Source: Caldilineaceae bacterium
Lineage (GTDB): Bacteria; Chloroflexota; Anaerolineae; Caldilineales; Caldilineaceae
DNA length: 64,000 nt
Direction: 5' to 3'
NCBI GenBank assembly: GCA_026645575.1
Contig: JAPKMW010000010.1
Coordinates: 62,001 to 126,000, forward strand
In this document: positions 17,101 to 25,134 of the stretch, piece after piece
Position numbering within the stretch: position 1 is the first letter of the stretch
How the letters are laid out: the number at the start of each line of letters is the position of its first letter
Made by a program: the position numbers and the translations under genes
The notes under the pieces: model-generated
What the model saw: only the letters and a program-made list of their open reading frames with translations
Told to the model about the DNA's origin: nothing
Databases searched by the model: none

Positions 17101-18519
17101 ATCGGTCACTTTACCAGGGTCGCCATAGCAGACCGGCTGCCACATATCGCGAATCGCGCCGCCAAAGGCTGGATCATCTTCGCCGGAGAGCCAGCGGTAG
17201 GAGTTGTCATTGGCCGGCGCCCCCCGCCCCAGGGTCGAGCAACTGCCGGCGGTGCGCAAGGTATTGGGCGCGTCGGCGCCACGGTTATTGAGCAGATCGA
17301 CCACTTCGCCCCAAATATCCGAATACGCTTCATTGAGCGCCCCTGGTTGCCAGGCATAGATCAGATTGCTGCTGTACTCGGTGTAGGCGTGCGCCCATTC
17401 GTGGGCCACCGTATCATCACCGGTGACGCCGTCACAGTAGTTAGTCGAAACGCCGTTCCAGTTGGCATTGGGACACTGGATTTGGGGGTCATTATTGACT
17501 GTGCGCATGACCGCATTCTTGCCATCGTAGGAGAGCCAGGCGCCGTTGGTGAGGCTGCCGAACAAGTTATAGGTCTCCTTGGCGCCGGCGGCTTCATCGT
17601 TCCAGGCTTTGACCTGGGCCGCGCTGCCGCTGGCCCAGCCGTTGGGAATCGGATCCGGGTGGCCGTTGCCTTCATCCCAAACTTTGTTGTTGAGCGATCC
17701 TTCGGAAATCTCGCGTTCAAGCTCGTGGATGCCATTCAGGTTGAGTAGAATTTTGCCGGTCTGCGCATCGACAAAGACAAAGCGGCGCACCGTGCGCGCC
17801 GGGTTGACCACTTCCATGGAGTAGGCCAAATAAAGTGGGCCACCGGCGCCTTTGAGCAATCCGGGTTGAAAGAGGTATAATTGGGTGGCAACCGCTTGTA
17901 ACGGATCAGCGCTCTCTCCAACAGTGCTTTGTATGGCGCGAATCGCAGCGCTTTCGGCATCATCCGGCTGTAACCGGGGTGTCGTCTCTACTTCACCCAG
18001 CGGAACAGCGATGCCATTGACTGCCGTTAAGTTACCCGCCGCATCAAAGTGCGCCTGGAGGATGCCGCCAAAGACCGGAACCCCTTGGTAAACCTGGGCA
18101 TAGGTCAAGTTGGTAAAGCCATAGGCGTCGTTCTCGGCTGCCTGGAATTGCAATTCACTGGCCGGATCAGTCAGCCCGAAGAGTGTGCCGTAGCGCGTCA
18201 GATAGTCGGTGGCTTTGGCCGTTAGCTGCGCTTGACCGGTTTGGGCTGCGGTGGCGGTATAGGTAGGCGCCAAGTCGCCTGTCCTGGTTACACGGATAAA
18301 ACGCACGGCGCCGATGGTTGGATGACGGCTAATGATGACTGGGCCAGTCGCTTCCGCTTGCACCTGTTGCATCTGACTGACGGCTGTCGGCGTTGGCGGT
18401 GCGGCGTAGAGCGGTGTTGTCAGGGAAAGCCAGCAACAGAATGCATAGCACAGCGCGCGTATCCCGCGCCCCCATGCGATCCGCTGCCGGGAACGGACGG
18501 GAAAGTTTGGGAGAAGCAT
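14101..18519 (-). CDS. Secreted thermolysin-type (M4) metalloprotease with DUF11, Calx-beta and Ca-binding repeats
   Basis: This 1472-residue protein has a signal peptide (to about residue 39) and an FTP/PepSY-like propeptide. Its M4 catalytic domain shows HEWAH at about 373-377, ALNEAYSDIWGE with the third zinc ligand, and GGVHQNSGVPNH, where the His matches the thermolysin transition-state residue. After it come a jelly-roll-like region, a DUF11 domain (about 845-960), two Calx-beta-like domains, two more DUF11 domains, thrombospondin-type-3-like repeats (DADNDGISD) and the end RLWLPLIYR. AAAGGAAC precedes the ATG by about eight bases. It is divergent from a metacaspase, separated by about 60 bases. 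Confidence 0.85.
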   Translation of the reverse strand: MLLPNFPVRSRQRIAWGRGIRALCYAFCCWLSLTTPLYAAPPTPTAVSQMQQVQAEATGPVIISRHPTIGAVRFIRVTRTGDLAPTYTATAAQTGQAQLTAKATDYLTRYGTLFGLTDPASELQFQAAENDAYGFTNLTYAQVYQGVPVFGGILQAHFDAAGNLTAVNGIAVPLGEVETTPRLQPDDAESAAIRAIQSTVGESADPLQAVATQLYLFQPGLLKGAGGPLYLAYSMEVVNPARTVRRFVFVDAQTGKILLNLNGIHELEREISEGSLNNKVWDEGNGHPDPIPNGWASGSAAQVKAWNDEAAGAKETYNLFGSLTNGAWLSYDGKNAVMRTVNNDPQIQCPNANWNGVSTNYCDGVTGDDTVAHEWAHAYTEYSSNLIYAWQPGALNEAYSDIWGEVVDLLNNRGADAPNTLRTAGSCSTLGRGAPANDNSYRWLSGEDDPAFGGAIRDMWQPVCYGDPGKVTDAEYTCDVNGEDNGGVHQNSGVPNHLFALLVDGGVYNNVTVNAIGLTRAAHIHWRAQTAYLTVASDFQDQADALSAACTDLIGAPLYALTTAGAGNWGTVAPETISAAHCAAVTNAIAAVELRTVPIKCDQTPLLNPNAPPLCSAPDAPATFHKQDWESGLAGWSVGRRNVANPAEFRIPNWLVVGNLPDQRGGQAIFGPNPVDSCVTTEQSGVTYIQSPVITIPAYANPPRLAFDHWASIEGGWDGGNLKIRVNGGNWTMVAASAFVFNPYNATLLTTQNTNPLAGQPAFTGSNASSVGGSWGQSQLNLTGYARPGDRVELRFELGADGCNGQVGWYVDEVRAFACVPPPDVSLTNQVTPSAALPGQSVAYQLTVANAGSIPATDLVITDQLAAGLTVTAFSPGGALTATPAPRFVWTLDNLAAGQQKVFTLTATVSPTLTTSVSLTNTAVLSVSNDANPANNQATSSVAVTAPRVGFLRASERVTETNTQVPLTVTLSLPNPHAPVRLTYSTLEGSAKAGSDYNTLTGTITLQPGATTAVIPMTLINDGVPEVEEAFQVRLTGAEGAQITQDSVAITVVDDDIPGVRLRAATNQTSEAGASVPLTVALTAQPGAPVTVTLTSSDPTEGEINQPLHFTDQNWQTPQQATVTGVDDPVDDGDMGYNVIVTVASPDPAFAALPPMMLPLTNLDNEVAQITVTKTVTAPSVALGSVVTYSYAIINSGNVTISQLSAVDDQLGAVPLGVTTLAPGAKATSQLTYTLAISDLPVLVNTVTATGLSVGGKQIVGKAQATIKLIDVEIELTKTVSIVGISPACAITETLQVPVGTTVRYCYTVKNQGSIRVDSHRLVDDHLGILLNNQAFPLAPGATYSTSITATVSVSTTNVATWTSSFPYTVTLPGGSPQTRTLTISDADKVTVKVASDHADSDGDTIPDNVEGARDMDGDNLPNFLDTDADNDGISDQAEAGPDPRRPRDGNNNGVPDYLEPGRRLWLPLIYR

Positions 18520-18580
18520 GAAATGTTCCTTTCGCCACAGATGATAAACGTCACAAGAGATAGACGTTGAAGGGATGGAA
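18520..18580. promoter_or_regulatory. Shared divergent promoter region of protease and metacaspase
   Basis: Only about 60 bases separate the two divergent start codons. Both ribosome binding sites lie inside it (AAAGGAAC for the minus gene, GAAGGG for the plus gene). No clear sigma-70 boxes are visible, so promoters may lie within the opposite coding sequences. The arrangement suggests joint control. Confidence 0.35.
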
Positions 18581-20611
18581 ATGATGACGCAACGCCCATT
18601 GTATGCATTGCTTGTAGGTATTAACCGCTATGCCAGTGCCACAGTTCCCGATCTGGCGGGCTGCGAAAATGACGTGATCGCACTCCGCACCTTGTTACAA
18701 GAGCATTTTGCCGTGGCAACGGATGCGATTACCGTGCTGCTCAACGAGGCGGCGACGTATGAAGCGATTCGCACCGCTTTCCGTGATCGGTTGCTGGCGC
18801 CGCTGCAAGCCTGGGCGGCCGCCCATACGCCGACCCAGGATGCTCGTGAACAACCGGCCATTCTTTTCTACTTTAGCGGTCACGGCAGCGAAGCGCCCGT
18901 GACCGACAAAGCCAGCGGTCTGGATCAAACCCTGGTGCCGCACGACAGTCGCGCCGACGGTCGGTATGACATTAAGGATCGTGAGTTGCGCCGTTGGCTG
19001 GCTGACTTGACCCAGTATACCACCAATGTGACGGTGATTCTAGATTGTTGCCATGCGGGCAGCGGGACGCGGCTGGATAAAAAACAGATCACCAATGTAC
19101 GCGCCTGTCCATCCGATGAGCGGGAACAACCGCCGCTCTCCGGTTTGCTTCCTGTGCTACGTGGCGCGCTGGCGCCTACACCGCCGGTCGATCACCTCAA
19201 TCATGTATTGCTGGCTGCTTGTCGCAATGACGAGAAGGCGCGTGAGGAAACCTTGGCCGGCCAACGCCACGGCATTTTTACCTACTGGTTGCTGGACGTT
19301 TTACGCCAACAACCGCTCCATCAGCCGTTGACCTATCTTGACTTGTACAATCAAGTGCGTCATCAGCTTCAACGCATCTATGGCATGGATACCCAGCGCG
19401 CCCAGACGCCCCAATGCGAGGGCGACCGAGATCGGCTCTTTCTTGGCGATCTGCGTCCAGTGCGTAGCCGTTGGTTGACGGTGGTTGACGAACGGGAAGG
19501 GTTGATTTGGGTGGATAGCGGCCAAGCGCAAGGGTTGAGCATTGGCACCATTCTCCATCTTTATCCACCGGAGACAACGCCAACGGAAGCACCTGTCGCC
19601 ATTCTCCAGGTCGATGTGGTGGCGGCGGTGGAGAGCGGCTGTGTCCGGCTCGATAGCCAGCCGTGGGCGCCGATTCCGCGTGGGGCGCATGTGTTGGTTC
19701 ACAGCTATGGTAAGAGTCGGCAGCGGATCAAGGTCGCTGTGGACTTTCCTGATGGCCTACTCCTCAACACGGTACGCGAACGTTTGGCCCAACCTGACAT
19801 CAGCCCGGAAATCACCCTGGCCTTGCTCAATGAAAGTGCTGCGCTGCGCTTGGCAAAAAGTGGAGAAAATTTTGTCATCCAACGTGGCGACCGTCAACAA
19901 CTCTATCAACAGTATGACAGCCGGCAACTCAACCCCTATCGTCGCCCGCTCATTGCCAAGGATCTCGACCCGGTGGTACACGATCTGCTCCATTTGGTGA
20001 AACAGGCGCAAGTAGGCGCCATTGCCGGCGAACCGGGCGCGGAAATTGTCGCTGATCTACGGGTTACACTGGAACGGCTGCTATCCAAAGCCGAGGGCGA
20101 GGAACTGGTAACGGCGCCACTGACGACCGCTGCCGACGGCGTTTTGCTCCTGCCGCTTGACGCGCCCTATGTCTTACGCGTTACGAATGGGTATACCAAA
20201 CCGCTCTATCTCACGGTGTTGGCGCTTGGTCACCGCGGCGATGTGCGCCGGGTCTATCCACAGATCGCCGGCGCCAATGAAGCAGTGGCTAGGGGTAAAA
20301 CGCTTACCATTGCACAGCCCGATCAATCCCAGCGCCAGCTACCCGTTGGTAGCATACAGGTGGAAGAGCATTTCAAGATCATCGCCACCGCCCAGGAAGC
20401 CAACTTTGACTATCTCTTACAAGACGAACTGTCTTCCCAGCCAGCAGGGCAAGTGCTACGTAGCGGTCAATCTGGTCAACCAATGACACGCAATGCCTTT
20501 CCCCGTGCTAGCGAGGTCCTGCCTGACGAGCAATGGGGAGCGGTTGATGTACGGGTGCGGGTGGTGCGCACGCTGTCAGCGGATTCGGAGAGCGGATTGA
20601 ACCGATTGTGA
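18581..20611 (+). CDS. Caspase family protein (metacaspase/orthocaspase, C14) with C-terminal DUF4384-like domain
   Basis: This 676-residue protein begins with the p20-like caspase domain (LYALLVGINRYASATVPDLAGCENDV). The catalytic His lies in FYFSGHGSEAP and the Cys in VILDCCHAGSGTR, the DCCHSG-type motif. The C-terminal part contains VTNGYTKPLYLTVLALGHRG, typical of the DUF4384 domain that follows many bacterial caspases. No signal peptide is seen, so it should act in the cytoplasm, cutting after Arg/Lys if like other metacaspases. Starts at 18575, 18581 and 18584 are in frame; 18581 has the best spacing to GAAGGG. It lies divergent to a secreted protease. Confidence 0.85.
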   Translation: MMTQRPLYALLVGINRYASATVPDLAGCENDVIALRTLLQEHFAVATDAITVLLNEAATYEAIRTAFRDRLLAPLQAWAAAHTPTQDAREQPAILFYFSGHGSEAPVTDKASGLDQTLVPHDSRADGRYDIKDRELRRWLADLTQYTTNVTVILDCCHAGSGTRLDKKQITNVRACPSDEREQPPLSGLLPVLRGALAPTPPVDHLNHVLLAACRNDEKAREETLAGQRHGIFTYWLLDVLRQQPLHQPLTYLDLYNQVRHQLQRIYGMDTQRAQTPQCEGDRDRLFLGDLRPVRSRWLTVVDEREGLIWVDSGQAQGLSIGTILHLYPPETTPTEAPVAILQVDVVAAVESGCVRLDSQPWAPIPRGAHVLVHSYGKSRQRIKVAVDFPDGLLLNTVRERLAQPDISPEITLALLNESAALRLAKSGENFVIQRGDRQQLYQQYDSRQLNPYRRPLIAKDLDPVVHDLLHLVKQAQVGAIAGEPGAEIVADLRVTLERLLSKAEGEELVTAPLTTAADGVLLLPLDAPYVLRVTNGYTKPLYLTVLALGHRGDVRRVYPQIAGANEAVARGKTLTIAQPDQSQRQLPVGSIQVEEHFKIIATAQEANFDYLLQDELSSQPAGQVLRSGQSGQPMTRNAFPRASEVLPDEQWGAVDVRVRVVRTLSADSESGLNRL

Positions 20612-20696
20612 GGGCAGAACTCCGTTCTATCACTAGCCTGGGAACGGATTATCTGTTTTTATCCGTTGAATCTGTTCCCTTAATCCGCTGACAGCG
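20571..20696. repeat. 15-bp inverted repeat flanking the junction of two convergent genes, with an inner terminator hairpin
   Basis: The sequence cgctgtcagcggatt (20571-20585) is repeated inverted at 20682-20696. Each copy is coding and supplies LSAD near the C-terminus of the metacaspase and of the ABC exporter. Between them, gggaacggatt (20640-20650) pairs with 20669-20679 with one mismatch, with a T-run in the loop, giving a likely bidirectional terminator. Confidence 0.65.
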
Positions 20697-22632
20697 CGTC
20701 CACTGCCGCTGGCTGGAATTGCGTCTCATAGAGATGGGCATAGAGACCGCCTTGCGCCAGCAATTCGTGATGCGTGCCTTGCTCCACCAGTTGCCCCTGG
20801 TTCAACACCAAAATCTTATCGGCGCGCAAAATGGTCGAAAGCCGATGCGCAATGACCAGGCTGGTGCGCCCCTGCAAGAGTGGTTCCAGCGCCGCCTGGA
20901 TCAACGCCTCGCTTTGGGAATCGAGATGGGCGGTGGCTTCGTCCAAGACCAGAATGCGCGGGTTCTTGAGAATCACACGGGCAATGGCAATGCGCTGCTT
21001 TTCGCCGCCACTCAACCGGTAGCCCCGCTCGCCGACCACCGTGTCATAGCCTTCGGGCAGGCTGGCAATAAAGTCATGGATATTGGCGGCGCGACAGGCG
21101 CTTTCCAGTTCCTCTTGGGTGGCATCCGGGCGAGCATAGACCAGATTCGCGCGAATGGTGTCATGGAAGAGATAAGTTTCCTGTGTCACCATGCCGATCT
21201 GTTGGGCCAGCGAAACGAGGCTGACTTCCCGTAGATCATGCCCATCCAACATAATGCGTCCGGCGGTCGGGTCGTAGAGCCGGGGCAGGAGATAGGTGAT
21301 CGTCGTCTTGCCGGCGCCGCTAGGGCCAACCAACGCCACCAGTTGCCCCGGTTCAATCGTAAAGGAGACATCTTGCAACGCTTGTTGTCGCTGCGCACTG
21401 GAAAGGGCGCCGGCGAGTAGATCGCTGGTAGGTTCTGTTGCACCATTGTGTCCGTTGGCATGAACGCCGTTACTATGGGGCAGCGCAGTGGGCAATGGCG
21501 CGACTTCGCTTGCGCCTTGTCCCTGGCGGTAGTTAAACGAAACTTGTTCAAAGCGCACCTGTCCTTTGACGTTTGACAGCGTCACGGCAGTTGGCGCATC
21601 GACAATTTCCAGCGGCTTGTCAAGATATTCAAAGACCCGCTCAAAGCTCACCATGGAGGTGGCAAACTCTACCTGCACATTCGCCAGCGCCGAGATCGGC
21701 CCATAGAGCCGGAAAAGGTAGGCAACAAAGGCGACAATTGTCCCCACGCTGATCGCCCCGCTCAAGACCAAGTGACCACCCACCCAGTAGATGAGCGCCG
21801 TCCCCAGTGTGCCGGCAATGCTCATGCCCATAAAGAAAAGCTGCCCGACCCGTGCGCGGCGGATGCCAATGTCGCGTACGGCGGCGTTAGCCTTGCCAAA
21901 ACGCCCCAACTCCCGTCCCTGTCGCCCAAAGGTCTTCACCAACAGCGCGCCGTTGATAGTCAGTGTCTCGTTGACAATGTTGCTCATCTCGGCGTTCTGT
22001 TCCGAGGCTTCGCGGCGGATCGACCGCAGCACCAGCGCCACCCGGCGGGCTGGCAACATAAAGAGCGGCAGCACCACTAGTGCTAACGCCGCCAGTCGCC
22101 ACTCAATCGAAATCATCACTACCAGGGTCGAGACCAGCGTCACGGTGTTGGTGACAATGCTCGGCACCGTACCGGTGATGGCGTTTTGCGCACCTACCAC
22201 GTCGTTGTTGAAACGGGAGATAATCTCGCCCGCTTTGGTGTCGGTGAAAAAGCGTAGCGCCATGTGTTGCAGATGTTCGTACATCTGCTGGCGTAGGTCA
22301 TAGATAATGCCTTCGCCGGCACGAGCGCTGTAGTTGCGCTGGATAATATTGATCATACCGCTCAACACCGGAATGCCGATCATGCCCAGCGCCAACCAGT
22401 TGAGCCGAGTCACATTGCGATTGGGCAAAACATTGTCGATCAGATCGCGGTAGAGCAGCGGCGGGATCAATTCAAGTAATGAAATGGCAACGATGGTGAC
22501 AAGCACAATCGTTACCGAAAGCGCATGGGGGCGTGCATAGGCAAAGATGCGGCGTACTAATTGTCGGCTAAGTTGCGGGCGGCCTTTGGATTGGTCGTAG
22601 GCAATATAGCTCCACCAACTGTGGTGAAACAT
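20680..22632 (-). CDS. ABC exporter, fused permease and ATPase
   Basis: This 650-residue half-transporter has a six-helix type-IV exporter domain (about 30-330) followed by a nucleotide-binding domain. Walker A is GPSGAGKTT, the signature is LSGGEKQR and Walker B is ILVLDEATAHLD, with the catalytic Glu present and the switch His in IAHRLST. The first strand of the ATPase (VSFNYRQGQ) is separated from the second (ALQDVSFTI) by about 45 low-complexity residues with HSNGVHANGHNG, which is unusual. AAGGAA precedes the ATG. The substrate is unknown; it may pair with the exporter at 34508. Confidence 0.9.
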   Translation of the reverse strand: MFHHSWWSYIAYDQSKGRPQLSRQLVRRIFAYARPHALSVTIVLVTIVAISLLELIPPLLYRDLIDNVLPNRNVTRLNWLALGMIGIPVLSGMINIIQRNYSARAGEGIIYDLRQQMYEHLQHMALRFFTDTKAGEIISRFNNDVVGAQNAITGTVPSIVTNTVTLVSTLVVMISIEWRLAALALVVLPLFMLPARRVALVLRSIRREASEQNAEMSNIVNETLTINGALLVKTFGRQGRELGRFGKANAAVRDIGIRRARVGQLFFMGMSIAGTLGTALIYWVGGHLVLSGAISVGTIVAFVAYLFRLYGPISALANVQVEFATSMVSFERVFEYLDKPLEIVDAPTAVTLSNVKGQVRFEQVSFNYRQGQGASEVAPLPTALPHSNGVHANGHNGATEPTSDLLAGALSSAQRQQALQDVSFTIEPGQLVALVGPSGAGKTTITYLLPRLYDPTAGRIMLDGHDLREVSLVSLAQQIGMVTQETYLFHDTIRANLVYARPDATQEELESACRAANIHDFIASLPEGYDTVVGERGYRLSGGEKQRIAIARVILKNPRILVLDEATAHLDSQSEALIQAALEPLLQGRTSLVIAHRLSTILRADKILVLNQGQLVEQGTHHELLAQGGLYAHLYETQFQPAAVDALSAD

Positions 22633-22647
22633 AGGTAGGGTTCCTTA

Positions 22648-22855
22648 TTGGGTCATTGGGTCGCTTAGTCGTTTGGTCGTTTAGTCGTTCGTAATTTGTG
22701 TATTATTGGCATACAGTCGTAGGATATGTCAGTAAGCCTTGCTCATTCACGACTGGTGGCCCTACTGTTTGCAAGCTTTTGACAATTTTCTCATTCTTCG
22801 TTAGAGTAAGCCAACTGTGTAGCAATAACCAAACAACCAATTACCCAATCACCGA
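22648..22855. repeat. Degenerate direct and inverted repeats around tt(a/t)gtcgtt words
   Basis: Near 22660-22690 the words ttagtcgtt and ttggtcgtt recur in tandem. The stretch attgggtcattgggt near 22648 is partly complementary to acccaatcaccgaat near 22843. This is the gap between divergent genes, so a terminator role is unlikely. Confidence 0.3.
22779..22807 (+). promoter_or_regulatory. Candidate sigma-70 promoter
   Basis: TTGACA at 22779-22784 is followed after 17 bases by TAGAGT at 22802-22807. It lies about 70 bases before the ATG of the D-2-hydroxyacid dehydrogenase. The -10 box matches the consensus at four of six positions. Confidence 0.4.
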
Positions 22856-22876
22856 ATACGACAATCGGAACTCACC

Positions 22877-23857
22877 ATGACACAAGCACCTTTTCCTGCC
22901 CAAGCTGAACTAACGATTTGCTTTGCGCATGTTGCCTATCAGATGGCGGTACGTTTTGATGCACGCGCCACGGGCATTCAAAATTTTCAAGTCTGGACGC
23001 CGGCGGATCTGCGGGCGCGCTTACCGGAAGCGCAGGTCTTGGTCGTTTCCGGTTTCTGGCGCAATGAGTTGTTGGAAGTGGCGCCCAACTTGCGCTTTAT
23101 TCAAGCCATCGGCGCCGGTGTTGATCAATTTGACCAAGCCGCCTTGCGCCAACGCGGCATTCGTCTTGCCAGCGCCCGCGGCGTGAACAAAAATGCCGTC
23201 AGCGAACATGCGATGGCCCACATTCTGGCCTTTGCCCGCCACATTCACACCGGTCGCGACAACCAACACAAGCATCACTGGCGCGGGATGCTCTCGGATT
23301 TGACGGTTCGCGAAGATGAACTGGGGGGACGGACGCTCTTGATTGTTGGGTTGGGCGCCATTGGCTCGCGTCTGGCAAAGTTGGCGAAAGCCTTTGACAT
23401 GCAGGTGATCGGCCTCAAGCGCGACCTCTCCACCATAACAGCTAATGTTGATGAGGCGCATACACCGGAGCGCTTGCTTGAACTGCTGCCCCGCGCCGAT
23501 TATGTCGCCCTCACTTGCCCGTTAACGCCCGCCACAACCAACTTGATCGACGCAACAGCCTTAGCCGCCATGAAACCAGGCGCTTATCTCATCAACATGG
23601 CGCGTGGTCGTGTGGTCGATGAACCGGCGCTGATCGCCGCCCTGCAAGCGGGTCAAATCGCCGGCGCCGGCTTGGATTGCACCTGGGAAGAACCCCTCCC
23701 CGCCGATTCCCCCCTCTGGGCCATGCCCAACGTCCTGATCACCCCCCACACTGCCGGCGAAACCCGCCGTTATGAAGAAAATGTGATCGACATCCTCCTG
23801 GAAAACCTGGCGCGACTCTGGCGGGGAGAGCAAACGTTGTATAATCAGATTGTGTGA
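22877..23857 (+). CDS. D-2-hydroxyacid dehydrogenase (NAD(P)-dependent)
   Basis: This 326-residue protein has the split catalytic domain and the central Rossmann domain with LLIVGLGAIGSRLAKLAKAF (GxGxxG). The catalytic residues fit the family: Arg in NMARGRVVDE, Glu in the GLDCTWEEPL region, and His in LITPHTAGETRRY. The family reduces 2-ketoacids or oxidises glycerate- or phosphoglycerate-like substrates. The exact substrate is unknown. It is transcribed alone, with an inverted array of heptamers directly after the stop. Confidence 0.88.
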   Translation: MTQAPFPAQAELTICFAHVAYQMAVRFDARATGIQNFQVWTPADLRARLPEAQVLVVSGFWRNELLEVAPNLRFIQAIGAGVDQFDQAALRQRGIRLASARGVNKNAVSEHAMAHILAFARHIHTGRDNQHKHHWRGMLSDLTVREDELGGRTLLIVGLGAIGSRLAKLAKAFDMQVIGLKRDLSTITANVDEAHTPERLLELLPRADYVALTCPLTPATTNLIDATALAAMKPGAYLINMARGRVVDEPALIAALQAGQIAGAGLDCTWEEPLPADSPLWAMPNVLITPHTAGETRRYEENVIDILLENLARLWRGEQTLYNQIV

Positions 23858-23861
23858 GAAG

Positions 23862-23949
23862 AATTACGAGTTACGAATTACGAGTTACGAACTGTGCATT
23901 CCGATCCGTAACTCGTAACTCGTAACTCGTAATTCGTAATTCGTAACTC
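23862..23949. repeat. Inverted arrays of a 7-bp tandem repeat (terminator-like hairpin)
   Basis: About four tandem copies of (a/g)ttacga from 23862 are followed, after a spacer, by about six tandem copies of cgtaa(c/t)t from about 23907 to 23949. The two arrays are reverse complements, so the transcript can fold into a long, register-flexible hairpin. It lies five bases after the dehydrogenase stop. Confidence 0.75.
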
Positions 23950-24114
23950 GCTTACTTGGCAAGAAGAGAACTTCAAGGTAAACTACAGGCAAAAGTTGCT
24001 ATAGGACTTACAAATCCACAGTAAAAAGGCGGTATGGCACCATCGTTGGCATACCGCTGTGACCAACAAGCCCAAAACAAGTTCCACAAACTTATCAACA
24101 AAGGGAATGGTGTT

Positions 24115-25065
24115 ATGATCAAAACTAAAAAACGCTCCCTCTTCCTGACCCTGCTGCTGGTAGCGGGATTAGCTCTGACTGGCTGTGTGCCACGTCCCGG
24201 CGCTGGTAGCGCCGCCAGTGCGGGCAGTGATGCTCTATCCATCGATCTGCCGGCCATTTTGGTGGAGTATGACGCTGAAGGGCAGGCCAGCTTGCTGGGA
24301 ATGCCAGTCGGTGAGCTAGGCGCAGCGCTCGGTGCTGATCTTTCGGCGCTCTCGCTAGGCCAAGAGACCATTGACAAATTTACTACCGCCAATATTCAAC
24401 ATCTCCAGATTAACAACCAGCCCAATGTGCTGCGCATCTATACCAATGGCCAGCCGTTGCCGGCTATTATCTGGAATGAAGAAGCGATGAACGCCCTGGC
24501 CGAAACCTTAACCGGCATGGGCACCGACGCCAGCATGTTATCCACCCTCACCCCCTTGCTACCCAATTTGGGGCTGGGGTTGGCGCTGAAGATGCCGGTT
24601 CCTTCCGGTCAACGGGAAATCCCCTTGACGGTGAGCGGCGGCAACATCGAGAGCGCCGCGGCCTTGCGCTCCTTTGAGGCGGCCAAAGCGGCGGCGGCCA
24701 ATATCAACCTCGTCATCACCTACGCCGCCGACGGCACGCCGACCATCGAAGGGATTGCGCCGTTCATGCTCAACATGATCGGCCTCAACCCGGCCGCGTT
24801 GGCTTTGCCGGCTGATCAACTGGAGAGTATCGCCGGTCAGGGCATCGAGAGTCTGGGGATCAAAACGGTGCAAGGCGGTCTCGTGCTGCAACTCAATGGC
24901 AACGCCCTGCCCTACATGCAATGGTCCAACGCCAACGAAGTGACCAACCTGCTCACCCTCGCCGGCGCCTTTGCAGGCCCGGAGATGGCCGGTCAATTGC
25001 AACAGTTGCAACTGATCTTCAACTTCCCCGGTTTGAGCGCAACGATTAACTTCCCGCAAAGCTAA
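24115..25065 (+). CDS. Predicted lipoprotein of unknown function
   Basis: The 316-residue product has a lipoprotein signal peptide (RSLFLTLLLVAGLALTGC) with a lipobox ending LTGC, then a Gly/Ala/Ser-rich linker. The mature part is rich in Ala, Leu and Gly, with repeated patterns such as MPVGELGAALGADLSALSLG and ALPADQLESIAGQGIESLGI. It lacks any catalytic motif I recognise and may be a structural or binding protein at the membrane surface. ATG 24115 is chosen over an earlier in-frame start because it opens the signal peptide and has AAAGGG upstream. Confidence 0.65.
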   Translation: MIKTKKRSLFLTLLLVAGLALTGCVPRPGAGSAASAGSDALSIDLPAILVEYDAEGQASLLGMPVGELGAALGADLSALSLGQETIDKFTTANIQHLQINNQPNVLRIYTNGQPLPAIIWNEEAMNALAETLTGMGTDASMLSTLTPLLPNLGLGLALKMPVPSGQREIPLTVSGGNIESAAALRSFEAAKAAAANINLVITYAADGTPTIEGIAPFMLNMIGLNPAALALPADQLESIAGQGIESLGIKTVQGGLVLQLNGNALPYMQWSNANEVTNLLTLAGAFAGPEMAGQLQQLQLIFNFPGLSATINFPQS

Positions 25066-25130
25066 TGACAAGGTGACAGGGTGACAAGGTGAGACAGAAA
25101 GTTTCATCCTGTCACCCTGTCACCTTGTCA
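25066..25130. terminator. Hairpin of the gtgaca(a/g)g octamer family between convergent genes
   Basis: Arms 25066-25086 and 25110-25130 are perfect 21-bp reverse complements, built from tandem octamers gtgacaag and gtgacagg. It lies between the lipoprotein gene ending at 25065 and the minus-strand gene ending at 25135. A related hairpin occurs at 45063-45115, and a half-copy at 32695-32721. Confidence 0.75.
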
Positions 25131-25134
25131 CTTA

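Noticed and set aside
16933..17748. Plus-strand open frame of 271 codons
   Set aside because: It lies opposite the M4 catalytic domain whose zinc motifs are intact on the minus strand.
23862..23949. Possible CRISPR-like array
   Set aside because: The units are only seven bases and directly adjacent, with no spacers, and the two arrays are inverted.
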